In this document: positions 25,231-36,242 of the stretch, piece by piece
How the letters are laid out: the number at the start of each line of letters is the position of its first letter
Position numbering within the stretch: the stretch's first letter is position 1
Assembly (NCBI RefSeq): GCF_029227915.1
Contig: NC_079886.1
Span: 14,255,001-14,319,000, forward strand
DNA from: Hydractinia symbiolongicarpus
Lineage: Eukaryota; Cnidaria; Hydrozoa; Anthoathecata; Hydractiniidae
Direction: 5' to 3'
DNA length: 64,000 nucleotides
Notes under the pieces: model-generated
Told to the model about the DNA's origin: nothing
Seen by the model: the letters and a program-made list of their open reading frames with translations, nothing else
Database searches by the model: none
Translations under genes and position numbers: made by a program

Positions 25231-28200
25231 TTCACCTGTCTGCGCAGGTTACCATTGGACTTGTAGTTAAAGTCTCAATGCGCTACCACGTCCCAAGTCG
25301 TTTTCATTAGCGCCGTTGCCTTACAACACTCTTAACTACGTGCACAGTCCTATAAAGGCTGTAATATGCCCTTTTGCAGTCTAAAAAAGGCCTTGCACGC
25401 AAATCACGTAGTTTCACCTGTCTGCGCAGGTTACCATTGGACTAGTCCTTCCAGTCTGAATGCACTACAACGTCGCAAGTTGTTTTCATTAGCACTGTGG
25501 CCTTAGAACTGTCTTAACTATGTGCACAGTCCTATAAAGGCTGTAATATGGCTTTTGCAGTCTAATAAAGGCTTCACACGTAAATCACGCGGTTTCAGCT
25601 GACTGCGCTGGTTACCATTGGACTTGTCGTTCCAGTCTCAATGCGCTACCATGTCCCAAGTCGTATTCATTAGCGCCGTTGCCTTAGAACACTCTTAACT
25701 ACGTGCACAGTCCTATAAAGGCTGTAATATGGCCTTTTGCAGTCTAATAAAAGCCTCGCACGTAAATCACGCGGATTCACCTGTCTGCCCAGGTTACCAT
25801 TGGACTAGTCCTTCCAGTCTCAATGCGCTACAACGTCCCAAGTCGTTTTCATTAGCGCCATTGCATTAGAACACTCTTAACTACGTGCATCGTCCTATAA
25901 AGGCTGTAATATGGCTTTTTGCAGTCTAATATAGGCCTCATACGTAATTAACGTGGTTCCACCGGCCTGTGCAGGTTACCATTGCACTGTTCCTTCCACT
26001 CTCATGCGTTATTACGTCCCTAGTCGTTTTCATTAGCGCCATTGCATTAGAACACTCTTAACTACGTGCACAGTCCTATAAAGGCTGTAATATGGCCTTT
26101 TGCAGTCTAATAAAAGCCTCACACGTAAATCACGTGGTTCCATCTGCCTGTGCAGGCTACCATTGGACTATTCCTTACAGTCTCATCGTGCTACAACGTC
26201 CCAAGTCGTTTTCATTAGTGCCGTTGCTTTACAACACTATTAACTACGTGCACAGTCCTATAAAGTCTGTAATATTGCGATTTGCAGTCTAATTAAGGCC
26301 TCACACGTAAATCACGTGGTTTCACCTGTCTGCGCAGGTTACCATTGGACTTGTCGTTCCAGTTTCAATGCGCTACCACGTCCCAAGTCGTTTTCATTAA
26401 CGCCGTTGCCTTACAACACTCTTAACTGTGTGTATGGCCTTTTGCAGTCTAATAAAGGCCTCGCACGTAAACCACGTGGTTTCACCTGTCTGCGCAGGTT
26501 ACCATTGGACTAGTCCTTCCAGTCTCAATGCACTACAACGTCGCAAGTTGTTTTCATTAGCGCTGTGGCCTTAGAACTGTCTTAACTATGTGCACAGTCC
26601 TATAAATGCAGTAATATGGCTTTTGCAGTCTAATAAAGGCTTCACACGTAAATCACGCGGTTTCAGCTGACTGCGCCGGTTACCATTGGACTTGTCGTTC
26701 CAGTCTCAATGCGTTACCACGTCCCAAGTCGTATTCATTAGCGCCGTTGCCTTAGAACACTCTTAACTACGTGCACAGTCCTATAAAGGCTGTAATATGG
26801 CCTTTTGCAGTCTAATAAAAGCCTTGCACGTAAATCACGCGGTTTCACCTGTCTGCGCAGGTTACCATTGGACTTGTCGTTCCAGTCTCAATGCGCTACC
26901 ACGTCCCAAGTGATTTTCATTAGCGCCGTTGCCTTACAACACTCTTAAGTATGTGTATGGCCTTTTGCAGTCTAATAAAAGCCTCACACGTAAATCACGC
27001 GGTTTCAGCTGACTGCGCCGGTTACCATTGGACTTGTCGTTCCAGTCTCAATGCGCTACCACGTCCCAAGTCGTTTTCATTAGCGCCGTTGCCTTACAAC
27101 ACTCTTAAGTATGTGTATGGCCTTTTGCAGTCTAATAAAAGCCTCACACGTAAATCACGTGGTTCCATCTGCCTGCGCAGGTTACCATTGGACTAGTCCT
27201 TCCAGTCTGAATGCGCTACAACGTCCCAAGTCTTTTTCATTAGCGCCATTGCATTAGAGCACTCTTAACTACATGCACAGTCCTATAAAGGCTGTAATAT
27301 GGCCTTTTGCAGTCTAATAAAAGCCTCACACGTAAATCACGTGGTTCCATCTGTCTGCGCAGGTTACCATTGGACTTGTCGTTCCAGTCTCAATGCGCTA
27401 CCACGTCCCAAGTCATTTTCATTAGCACCGTTGCCTTACAACACTCTTAACTATGTGCACAGTCCCATAAAGGCTGTAATATGGCTGTTTGCAGTCTAAT
27501 AAAAGCCTTGCACGTAAATCACGTGGTTTCACCTGTCTGCGCAGGTTACCATTGGACTAGTCCTTCCAGTCTGAATGCGCTACAACGACGCAAGTTGTTT
27601 TCATTAGCGCTGTGGCCTTAGAACTGTCTTAACTATGTGCACAGTCCTATAAAGGCTGTAATATGGCTTTTGCAGTATAATAAAGGCTTCACACGTAAAT
27701 CACGCGGTTTCAGCTGACTGCGCCGGTTACCATTGGACTTGTCGTTCCAGTCTCAATGCGCTACCACGTCCCAAGTCGTATTCATTAGCGCCGTAGCCTT
27801 AGAACACTCTTAACTACGTGCACAGTCCTATAAAGGCTGTAATATGGCCTTTTGCAGTCTAATAAAAGCCTCACACGTAAATCACGTGGTTCCATCTGCC
27901 TGCGCAGGTTACCATTGCACTATTCCTTCCAGTCTCAATGCGCTACAACGTCCCAAGTCGTTTTCATTAGCACCGCTGCGTTACAACATTCTTAACTACG
28001 TGCACACTCCTATAAATGCTGTAATATGGCCTTTTGCAGTCTAATAAAAGCCTCGCACGTAAATCACGCGGTTTCACCTGTCTGCCCAGGTTACCATTGG
28101 ACTAGTCCTTCCAGTCTGAATGCGCTACAACGTCCCAAGTCGTTTTCATTAGCGCCATTACATTAGAACACTCTTAACTACGTGCACAGTCCTATAAAGG

Positions 28201-28544
28201 CTGTAATATGGCCTTTTGCAGTCTAATAAAAGCCTCACACGTAAATCGCGTGGTTCCATCTGCCTGTGCAGGCTACCATTGGACTATTCCTTACAGTCTG
28301 ATCGTGCTACAACGTCCCAAGTCGTTTTCATTAGCGCCGTTGCTTTACAACACTATTAACTACGTGCACAGTCCTATAAAGTCTGTAATATTGCGATTTG
28401 CAGTCTAATTAAGGCCTCACACGTAAATCACGTGGTTTCACCTGTCTGCGCAGGTTACCATTGGACTTGTCGTTAAAGTCTCAATGCGCTACCACGTCCC
28501 AAGTCGTTTTCATTAGCGCCGTTGCCTTACAACACTCTTAACTA

Positions 28545-29430
28545 TGTGTATGGCCTTTTGCAGTCTAATAAAAGCCTCACACGTAAATCACGTGGTTCCA
28601 TCTGCCTGCGCAGGTTACCATTGGACTAGACGTTTCAGTCTCAATGCACTACAACGTCCCAATTCGTTTTCATTAGCGCCATTGCATTAGAACACTCTTA
28701 ACTACGTGCACAGTCCTATAAAGACTGTAATATGGCCTTTTGCAGTCTAATAAAACCTCACACGTAAATCACGTGGTTCCATCTGCCTGCGCAGTTTACC
28801 ATTGGACTATTCCTTCCAGTCTCAATGCGCTACAACGTCCCAAGTCGTTTTCATTAGCGCCATTGCATTAGAACACTCTTAACTACGTGCACAGTCCTAT
28901 AAAGACTGTAATATGGCCTTTTGCAGTCTAATAAAAGCCTCACACGTAAATCACGTGGTTCCATCTGCCTGCGCAGTTTACCATTGCACTATTCCTTCCA
29001 GTCTCAATGTGCAACAACGTCCCAAGTCGTTTTCATTAGTGACGCTGCCTTACAACACTCTTAACTACGTGCGCAGTCCTATAATGGCTGTAATATGGCC
29101 TTTTGCAGTCTAAAAAAGGCCTTGCACGTAAATCACGTAGTTTCACCTGTCTGCGCAGGTTGCCATTGGACTAGTCCTTCCAGTCTGAATGCACTACAGC
29201 GTCGCAAGTTGTTTTCATTAGCGCTGTGGCCTTAGAACTGTCTTAACTATGTGCACAGTCCTATAAAGGCTGTAATATGGCTTTTGCTGTCTAATAAAGG
29301 CTTCACACGTAAATCACGCGGTTTCAGCTGACTGCGCCGGTTACCATTGGACTTGTCGTTCCAGTCTTAATGCGCTACCACGTCCCAAGTCGTATTCATT
29401 AGCGCCGTTGCCTTAGAACACTCTTAACTA
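28545..29430 (+). repeat. Dispersed duplicate block, copy 1 (offset 10,284 bp)
   Basis: This block matches 38,829-39,714. Shared private variants are CCCAATTCGTTTTC, TGCGCAACAACG or TGTGCAACAACG, CGTGCGCAGTCC and CTACAGCGTCGC. The first copy has an extra one-base loss (AATAAAACCTCAC) near 28,755, compensated within the block. Confidence 0.78.
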
Positions 29431-30367
29431 CGTGCACAGTCCTATAAAGGCTGTAATATGGCCTTTTGCAGTCTAATAAAAGCCTTGCACGTAAATCACG
29501 CGGTTTTACCTGTCTGCGCAGGTTACCATTGGACTAGTCCTTCCAGTCTCAATGCGCTACAACGTCCCAAGTCGTTTTCATTAGCGCTATTGCAGTAGAA
29601 CACTCTTAAATACGTGCACAGTCCTATAAAGGCGGTAATATGGCCTTTTACAGTCTAATAAAAGCCTCACACGTTAATCACGTGGTTCTATCTGCCTGCG
29701 CAGGTTACCATTGCACTATTCCTTCCAGTCTCAATGCGCTACAACGTCCCAAGTCGTTTTCATTAGCGCCGCTCCCTTACAACAGTCTTAACTACGTGCA
29801 CAGTCCTATAAAGGCTGTAATATGGCCTTTTGCAGTCTAATAAAAGCCTTGCACGTAAATCACGCAGTTTCAACTCTCTGCGCAGGTTACCATTCAACTA
29901 GCTCTTCCAGTCTCAATGCGCTACAACGTCCAAAGTCGTTTTCATTAGCGCCATTGCATTAGAACACTCTTAACTACGTGCATCGTCCTATAAAGGCTGT
30001 AATATGGCCTTTTGCAGTCTATTAAAGGCCTCATACGTAATTAACGTGGTTCCACCGGCCTGTGCAGGTTACCATTGCACTGTTCCTTCCAGTCTCATGC
30101 GTTACCACGTCCCAAGTCGTTTTCATTAGCGCCGTTGCCTTACAACACTCTTAACTACGTGCACAGTCCCATAAAGGCTGTAATATGGCTGTTTGCAGTC
30201 TAATAAAGGCCTCGCACGTAAATCACGTGGTTTCACCTGTCTGCGCAGGTTACCAATGGACTAGTCCTTCCAGTCTTAATGCACTACAACGTCGCAAGTT
30301 GTTTTCATTAACGCTGTGGCCTTAGAACTGTCTTAACTATGTGCACAGTCCTATAAAGGCTGTAATA

Positions 30368-30373
30368 TGGCTT
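30368..30373. repeat. Target-site duplication, left copy (TGGCTT)
   Basis: TGGCTT belongs to the satellite (normally TAATATGGCTTTTGCAG) and is repeated at 33,160-33,165 on the far side of the LINE. Bases outside it differ (TAATA before the left copy, CTGAC before the right copy), so six bases is the longest match. The last three bases also match the CTT tail. Confidence 0.8.
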
Positions 30374-30388
30374 CTTCTTCTTCTTCTT
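30371..30388 (-). repeat. (CTT)6 tract = LINE 3' (AAG)n tail
   Basis: Six CTT units on the plus strand read as (AAG)6 at the 3' end of the minus-strand element. A short microsatellite tail rather than poly(A) is known in several LINE clades, including CR1/L2-related ones. The first CTT overlaps the target-site copy (GGCTT), so the tail proper is five to six units and the exact junction is ambiguous. Confidence 0.85.
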
Positions 30389-30531
30389 AATTTATTTAAC
30401 GTCGGAGAAATAACTATGTACATATAGCTTCCTGATATAAAAAAATAAATAAATACATACTTATAAATATACAGGAAACTAATCAAATCCGACAAAAATT
30501 TGTTTATGGTTTTATGAAAAATGTATAAAAA
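30389..30531 (-). other. LINE 3' untranslated region
   Basis: About 143 bp of AT-rich sequence lies between the ORF2 stop and the 3' tail. It has no satellite similarity and no ORF. Short A/T runs (TAAATAAATA-like on the plus strand) dominate its middle. The short UTR is compatible with CR1/L2/Jockey-group elements, where this region helps the RT recognise its template; I see no particular stem-loop that I can support. Confidence 0.75.
30391..30396 (-). promoter_or_regulatory. AATAAA polyadenylation-like hexamer in the LINE 3' end
   Basis: TTTATT on the plus strand reads AATAAA on the element's sense strand, two bases upstream of the AAG tail. It could act as a poly(A) signal for the element transcript. 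In such AT-rich sequence a chance match is quite possible. Confidence 0.35.
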
Positions 30532-33159
30532 TTAAGAAAAAATATTTAAATAGACCGAGTGACTGAAATCATACTCCTTTAGTTTCGTTTTAAATTTTTT
30601 AAGGCTGTTACAACTTTTCAATTCGGAAGGTAAAGTATTCCAAATTTTAGGCCCCAATGAGCGAAGACATTTTTCCCCAAAATTTTTTGTATTAAAGTTC
30701 AATGTTTTAAGATTATTTAAATATTGACTTCGTACTGGCCTGTTTGTTTCGCTGCGTTGAAAGATGTCTAACATAAATGGCGGATTTAAATTATTAAGAG
30801 ATTTAAAAATCTCTATACATAGATTTCGTATTCGCATAATTTTCATGTAGTTACTTTTGTTCTTGGTAGAAATGTACCTTTCTTTTCTCTCTGAATATCC
30901 GCTATCTACAAATTTTAGGGCTCGCTTATGGAGTTTTTCGACCCTAGAAAGTGATTTTGAAGATGAGAAATTCCAAATAAGTGGACAGTAGTTAAAGTTT
31001 GAATACACAAAGCTTTCTGCTAAGACACTCTTAGCTTTAAAAGGAAGTATGTTTTTAAATCTATACAAAGCATTTAGTTGCGCAGATGCTTTCTTGCAAA
31101 CCTCATTTAAGTGCTGATCAAATCTAAGGTTATTGTCAATTTTAACTCCTAACAGTTTGACTGTGTCTTGCGAATATATGTTTTTATCTCCGATTCTTAT
31201 CAGTTTACTACTTGTGTTTTCTATCCTATCTTTGCTGATTATAATGCATTGAAATTTGTCAGGGTTAGCAATCATTTTATTTTCATGTAGCCATGCTAAC
31301 GCCTGCTCAGACTCACCTTCTAAAATTTTAATGAGGTTTGGAATTGAATTGGAAAAGCTTGACAATGTATTATCATCAGCATAGTTGTGTAGGTCACTTC
31401 TGGTTATAAAAAGAAAAATATCGTTAAGAAAAATATTAAAAATTATCGGGCCTAAGATTGATCCTTGCGGCACGCCTGAAAGAATCATTTGGAAAAGACT
31501 GTAGTGTCCGTTTATACGAGTAGATTGTTCTCTGTTTGTTAGGTATGACAGGACAAATTTCAGGGCATTAATTTCAAATCCATATGCCTCAAGTTTAGCG
31601 ATTAGTAAATCATGTGGCACACAATCGAATGCTTTTGATAGATCCATTAAGACTGCACCAACCACGTAATTCTTATCAAGTTTTTTTTTCCATTCTTCTA
31701 GTAAACGAATTAAGACATGCTGTGTGTTATAGTTTTTCCGATAGGCTGACAAAAATATTGAAAGTTTCGATTCTATGAAAGACATGATTTGATCCTTCAT
31801 TATGTTTTCATAGAATTTTGAAAATACATTCAACACACTGACAGGTCTAAAATTTTTAATGCTATGTTTGTCTTTGCCTCCTTTGTCAAGAGGTGCTACC
31901 GTTGCACGTTTGGCTCCATCGGGAAAAATATTCAATTTTATGCTGCTGTTTATAGCATTTTTCAATGGGCCAATCAGATATTCACTAGCTAACTTCACAA
32001 GCTTTGGGGGTATTTTGTCTCTACCTGGAGAGGAATTTATGTTTAAATTAGTAAAAAGTTTTTTGATTGTGTTGTCATCTACCTCCTCAAAGTTAAAAAA
32101 ATTTATATTTTCGTTGCAGGCTTTAATTTTGACAATACTCGGATGACTCTCGTATGTTTTAATTATCTCATTAATTAGTCTCTCTTTGTCTAAGGAATTT
32201 CGATAATCAATTGATATTGGCTTGGTTCCACTACTTTTTTCTACAATGTTAATATAGTGTTCATTAAATAATTCAGCAAGCTCACTGTCATTGGTTATCT
32301 GAGCACCATCTTTGATAATCATAATGTTATCATTGTTCAAACCACTTTTATTGGTTATAAACGGCTTAATAGTTTTCCAAAAAGTTTTATTTTCTACAAT
32401 CCCAGAATCTATAACATTTTTAAAATACATTTTTATGGCTTTCTTTCTGAGTCCAACACACTTATTTCGTTGTTTTTTATAGTTAATCTTGTTTTCTTCA
32501 GTAGGATCTTTATTGTATCGGTTTTTAAATCTTGACCTGGTATAAATGGCTTGCCTAAGTTCTTTATTCATAAAAGGTGCTTCATTTCCCCTGAGCAGTT
32601 TCTGTTTTAACGGGGCATGCTTTTCAATAATAGAACTAAACGTTTTTGTCAAGTGGTCGTAATTTGAAGCAGGGTCATTTTCATTAAAATCAAAACGTGT
32701 ATTCCTAACATCAGAAAGAAACTTTCTCTTATCAAACTTTCTGTTACTTCTATAAACAATTAGTTTTGGTTTCAATCTTACCAGATGAGATCTTAGGAAA
32801 GTTGTAATCATCAGATGATGGTCACTGAGTCCAGTCTCAGTAACCATAGTGTTTTGAAAAGACCTTTGTTTATTTGTTAAAATAACATCAATTGATGTTC
32901 CTTGTTCACTTGCAAAACATGTTTTGTCTTTGACTAAGTTTTTTAGGTCAAAAGTATCGCAAAGAGAAGTTATGTAATGATAATTTATTATTTCGTTTTT
33001 ATTATGAGTATCAATGTTTATGTCCCCCATCACAATGATGTTATCACAAAATGAGAGTGTTTTGTTTAGAATTTTCTCCAAATCTTCAAAGAAACTTTGA
33101 AGATTAGAATGACGTGGTGGACGATAAAGGGTGATAATAGTCCATTTTTTGTTTCTGAC
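30532..33159 (-). CDS. LINE ORF2 fragment: endonuclease C-terminal part + reverse transcriptase
   Basis: This is an 875-codon open frame ending in TAA at 30,532-30,534, with no internal stop or frameshift. It is open through the 5' truncation point, so no true start exists; the TTG at 33,081 is only an in-frame codon. Residues are numbered from the codon at 33,159. The endonuclease remnant has YRPP at 12-15, MGDIN at 44-48 and SDHH at 112-115, the late motifs of APE-type LINE endonucleases; the N-terminal catalytic motifs are lost. The RT follows: SPGRD with IPP about 377-385, FRPVS at 437-441, motif A LMDLSKAFD with its catalytic Asp at 506, SGVPQGS from 561, and YADD at 593-596 carrying the catalytic Asp pair. 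Thumb-side motifs NPDKF (632) and LLGVKID (669) follow. The C-terminal region has HKRALKF and a GPKIWNTLP block (about 836-844), as in CR1/L2/Jockey-like proteins. The RT looks complete, but the copy cannot be autonomous without its endonuclease start and 5' promoter. Confidence 0.92.
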   Translation of the reverse strand, partial: VRNKKWTIITLYRPPRHSNLQSFFEDLEKILNKTLSFCDNIIVMGDINIDTHNKNEIINYHYITSLCDTFDLKNLVKDKTCFASEQGTSIDVILTNKQRSFQNTMVTETGLSDHHLMITTFLRSHLVRLKPKLIVYRSNRKFDKRKFLSDVRNTRFDFNENDPASNYDHLTKTFSSIIEKHAPLKQKLLRGNEAPFMNKELRQAIYTRSRFKNRYNKDPTEENKINYKKQRNKCVGLRKKAIKMYFKNVIDSGIVENKTFWKTIKPFITNKSGLNNDNIMIIKDGAQITNDSELAELFNEHYINIVEKSSGTKPISIDYRNSLDKERLINEIIKTYESHPSIVKIKACNENINFFNFEEVDDNTIKKLFTNLNINSSPGRDKIPPKLVKLASEYLIGPLKNAINSSIKLNIFPDGAKRATVAPLDKGGKDKHSIKNFRPVSVLNVFSKFYENIMKDQIMSFIESKLSIFLSAYRKNYNTQHVLIRLLEEWKKKLDKNYVVGAVLMDLSKAFDCVPHDLLIAKLEAYGFEINALKFVLSYLTNREQSTRINGHYSLFQMILSGVPQGSILGPIIFNIFLNDIFLFITRSDLHNYADDNTLSSFSNSIPNLIKILEGESEQALAWLHENKMIANPDKFQCIIISKDRIENTSSKLIRIGDKNIYSQDTVKLLGVKIDNNLRFDQHLNEVCKKASAQLNALYRFKNILPFKAKSVLAESFVYSNFNYCPLIWNFSSSKSLSRVEKLHKRALKFVDSGYSERKERYISTKNKSNYMKIMRIRNLCIEIFKSLNNLNPPFMLDIFQRSETNRPVRSQYLNNLKTLNFNTKNFGEKCLRSLGPKIWNTLPSELKSCNSLKKFKTKLKEYDFSHSVYLNIFS

Positions 33160-33165
33160 TGGCTT
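33160..33165. repeat. Target-site duplication, right copy (TGGCTT)
   Basis: This is the second copy of the 6-bp target sequence, directly continuous with TTGCAGTCTAATAAAGG of the resumed monomer. Joining left flank and right flank with one copy removed rebuilds a normal monomer junction. Confidence 0.8.
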
Positions 33166-33719
33166 TTGCAGTCTAATAAAGGATTCACACGTAAATCACG
33201 CGGTTTCAGCTGACTGCGCCGGTTACCATTGGACTTGTCGTTCCAGTCTCAATGCGCTACCACGTCCCAAGTCGTATTCATAAGCGCCGTTGCCTTACAA
33301 CATTCTTAACTACGTGCACAGTCCTATAAAGGCTGTAATATGGCCTTTTGCTGTCTAATAAAAGCCTCGCACGTAAATCACGCGGTTTCACCTGTCTGCC
33401 CAGGTTACCATTTGACTAGTCCTTCCAGTCTGAATGCGCTACAACGTCCCAAGTCGTTTTCATTAGCGCCATTGCATTAGAACACTCTTAACTACGTGCA
33501 CAGTCCTATAAAGGCTGTAATATGGCCTTTTGCAGTCTAATAAAAGCCTAACATGTAAATCACGTGGTTCCATCTGCCTGTGCAGGCTACTATTGGACTA
33601 TTCCTTACAGTCTCATCGTGCTACAACGTCCCAAGTCGTTTTCATTAGCGCCGTTGCTTTACAACACTATTAACTACGTGCACAGTCCTATAAAGTCTGT
33701 AATATTGCGATTTGCAGTC

Positions 33720-34630
33720 AAATTAAGGCCTCATACGTAATTAACATGGTTCCACCGGCCTGTGCAGGTTACCATTGCACTGTTCCTTCCAGTCTCATGC
33801 GTTACCACGTCCCAAGTCGTTTTCATTAGCGCCGTTGCCTTACAACACTCTTAACTACGTGCACAGTCCCATAAAGGCTGTAATATGGCTGTTTGCAGTC
33901 TAATAAAGGCCTCGCACGTACATCACGTGGTTTCACCTGTCTGCGCAGGTTACCATTGGACTAGTCCTTCCCGTCTTAATGCACTACAACGTCGCAAGTT
34001 GTTTTCATTAGCGCTGTGGCCTTAGAACTGTCTTAACTATGTGCACAGTCCTATAAAGGCTGTAATATGGCTTTTGCAGTCTAATAAAGGCTTCACACGT
34101 AAATCACGCGGTTTCAGCTGACTGCGCCGGTTACCATTGGACTTGTCGTTCCAGTCTCAATGCGCTACCACGTCCCAAGTCGTATTTATTAGCGCCGTTG
34201 CCTTACAACATTCTTAACTACGTGCACAGTCCTATAAAGGCTGTAATATGCCCTTTTGCTGTCTAATAAAAGCCTCGCACGTAAATCACGCGGTTTCACC
34301 TGTCTGCCTAGGTTACCATTGGACTAGTCCTTCCAGTCTGAATGCGCTACAACGTCCCAAGTCGTTTTCATTAGCGCCATTGCATTAGAACACTCTTAAC
34401 TACGTGCACAGTCCTATAAAGGCTGTAATATGGCGTTTTGCAGTCAAATAAAAGCCTCACATGTAAATCACGTGGTTCCATCTGCCTGTGCAGGCTACCA
34501 TTGGACTTTTCCTTACAGTCTCATCGTGCTACAACGTCCCAAGTCGTTTTCATTAGCGCCGTTGCTTTACAACACTATTAACTACGTGCACAGTCCTATA
34601 AAGTCTGTAATATTGCGATTTGCAGTCTAA
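33720..34630 (+). repeat. Satellite block repeating the monomer order seen around the LINE
   Basis: From about 33,725 the order CATACGTAATTAAC, CCCATAAAGG with GGCTGTTTGCAG, CTGTGGCC, GGCTTCACACG, TTGCTGTCTAAT and CATGTAAATC repeats the order 30,025-30,373 plus 33,160-33,722 and that of 37,630-38,531. Variants such as TGCCTAGGTTACC near 34,304 are shared with 38,203. It is a third, less exact, uninterrupted relative. Confidence 0.65.
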
Positions 34631-35610
34631 TTAAGGCCTCACACGTAAATCACGTTGTTTCACCTGTCTGCGCAGGTTACCATTGGACTTGTCATTCCAG
34701 TCTCAATGCGCTACCACGTCCCAAGTCGTTTTCATTAGCGCCGTTGCCTTACAACACTCTTAACTATGTGTATGGCCTTTTGCAGTCTAATAAAAGCCTC
34801 ACACGTAAATCATGCGGTTTCAGCTGACTGCGCCGGTTACCATTGGACTTGTCGTTCCAGTCTCAATGCGCTACCACGTCCCAAGTCGTTTTCATTAGCG
34901 CCGTCGCCTTACAACACTCTTAACTATGTGTATGGCCTTTTGTAGTCTAATAAAAGCCTCACACGTAAATCACGTGGTTCCATCTGCCTGCGCAGGTTAC
35001 CATTGGACTAGAAGTTTCAGTCTCAATGCACTACAATGTCCCAAGTCGTTTTCATTGGCGAAGTTGCCTTAGAACACTCTTAACAACGTGCACAGTCCTA
35101 TAAAGGCTGTATTATTGCCTTTTGCAGTCTAATAAAGGCCTGACACGTAAATCACGTGCTTCCATTTGCCTGTGCAGGTTACCATTGGACTATTTCTTCC
35201 AGTCTCAATGCGCTACAACGTCCCAAGTCGTTTTCATTAGCGCCGTTGCCTTAGAACACTCTTAACTACGTGCACAGTCCTATAAAGGCTGTAATATGGC
35301 CTTTTGCAGTCTAAAAAAAGCCTCACATGTAAATCACGTGGTTCCATCTGCCTGCGCAGGTTACCATTGCACTATTCCTTCCAGTCTCAATGCGCTACGT
35401 CGTTTTCATTAGCGCCGCTGCCTTACAACATTCTTAACTACGTGCACAGTCCCATAAAGGCTGTAATATGGCTGTTTGCAGTCTATTAAAGGCCTCGCAC
35501 GTAAATCACGTGGTTTCACCTGTCTGCGCAGGTTACCATTGGACTAGTCCTTCCAGTCTTAATGCACTACAACGTCGCAAGTTGTTTTCATTAGCGCTGT
35601 GGCCTTAGAA

Positions 35611-36242
35611 CACTCTTAACTACGTGCACAGTCCTATAACGACTGTAATATGGCCTTTTGCAGTCTAATAAAGGCTTCACACGTAAATCACGTGGTTCCA
35701 TCTGCCTGTGCAGGTTACCATTGGACTAGACGTCCCAGTCCCAATGCACTACAACGTCCCAAGCCGTATTCATTAGCGCCACTGCCTTACAACATTCTTA
35801 ACTACGTGCACAGTCCTATAAAGGCTGTAATATGGCCTTTTGCTGTCTAATAAAAGCCTCGCACGTAAATCACGCGGTCTCACCTGTCTGCCCAGGTTAC
35901 CATTGGACTAGTCCTTTTAGTCTGAATGCGCTACAACGTCCCAAGTCGTTTTCATTAGCGCCATTGCATTAGAACACTCTTAACGACGTGCACAGTCCTA
36001 TAAAGGCTGTAATATGGCATTTTGCAGTCTAATAAAAGCCTCACACGTAAATCACGTGGTTCCATCTGCCTGTGCAGGCTACCATTGGACTATTCCTAAC
36101 AGTCTCATCGTGCTACAACGTCCCAAGTCGTTTTCATTAGCGCCGTTGCTTTACAACACTATTAACTACGTGCACAGTCCTATAAGTCTGTAATATTGCG
36201 ATTTGCAGTCTAATTAAGGCCTCACACGTAAATCACGTGGTT
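35611..36242 (+). repeat. Dispersed duplicate block, copy 2 (offset 11,012 bp)
   Basis: This is the counterpart of 24,599-25,230, carrying the same GTCCCAGTCCC, GCCGTATTC and CTTTTAGTC variants. It is preceded by a different monomer class, so the duplicated block boundary lies near ACACTCTTAAC at 35,611. Confidence 0.8.

Larger units (their letters stand above)
1..30373 (+). repeat. Complex satellite array, left arm (about 182-bp monomer)
   Basis: Uninterrupted head-to-tail tandem repeat. Each unit carries the same ordered landmarks: GGCCTTTTGCAG, AATAAA, CACGT-AAAT-CACG, a CTGCGCAG-like palindrome, GGTTACCATTGGAC, CCTTCCAGTCT, CTACAACGTCCCAAG, CGTTTTCATTAGCGCC, CTCTTAACTACGTGCAC and CCTATAAAGGCTGTAATAT. 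Spacing of equivalent points is 181-182 bp. Every unit is in the same orientation, and I found no inversion or unrelated insert before 30,374. Monomers differ by class-specific substitutions and small deletions. The window starts inside a monomer, so the array continues to the left. No function is encoded; a centromeric or pericentromeric location is an inference from array size and HOR structure. Confidence 0.97.
30374..33159 (-). mobile_element. 5'-truncated LINE (non-LTR retrotransposon), probably CR1/L2/Jockey group
   Basis: An AT-rich, non-satellite segment interrupts the array. It contains one long minus-strand frame encoding the distal part of an APE-type endonuclease followed by a reverse transcriptase, then a short 3' UTR and an (AAG)n 3' tail next to the target at 30,374. 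It is flanked by TGGCTT at 30,368-30,373 and 33,160-33,165, as expected for target-primed reverse transcription. The 5' end lies inside the endonuclease domain, so ORF1 and the start of ORF2 are missing, a typical incomplete-reverse-transcription product. There are no LTRs or terminal inverted repeats. A paralogous stretch of the array (37,430-38,535) lacks exactly this segment plus one target copy, which fixes the element length at 2,786 bp. Clade placement rests on motif style and tail type and is uncertain. Confidence 0.93.

Noticed and set aside
31859-32146. 95-codon plus-strand ORF inside the LINE
   Set aside because: It lies antisense to the RT-coding region just upstream of the core palm motifs, and its product has no recognisable domain. 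It is a shadow of the real frame.
33079-33081. TTG at 33,081 as the start of the LINE protein
   Set aside because: The frame stays open upstream into endonuclease sequence up to the truncation point, and TTG starts are not expected in an animal LINE.
30374-33159. LTR retrotransposon, DNA transposon or viral integration
   Set aside because: There are no long terminal repeats, terminal inverted repeats, integrase, protease or capsid frame. The APE-type endonuclease plus YADD reverse transcriptase and the microsatellite tail define a non-LTR element.
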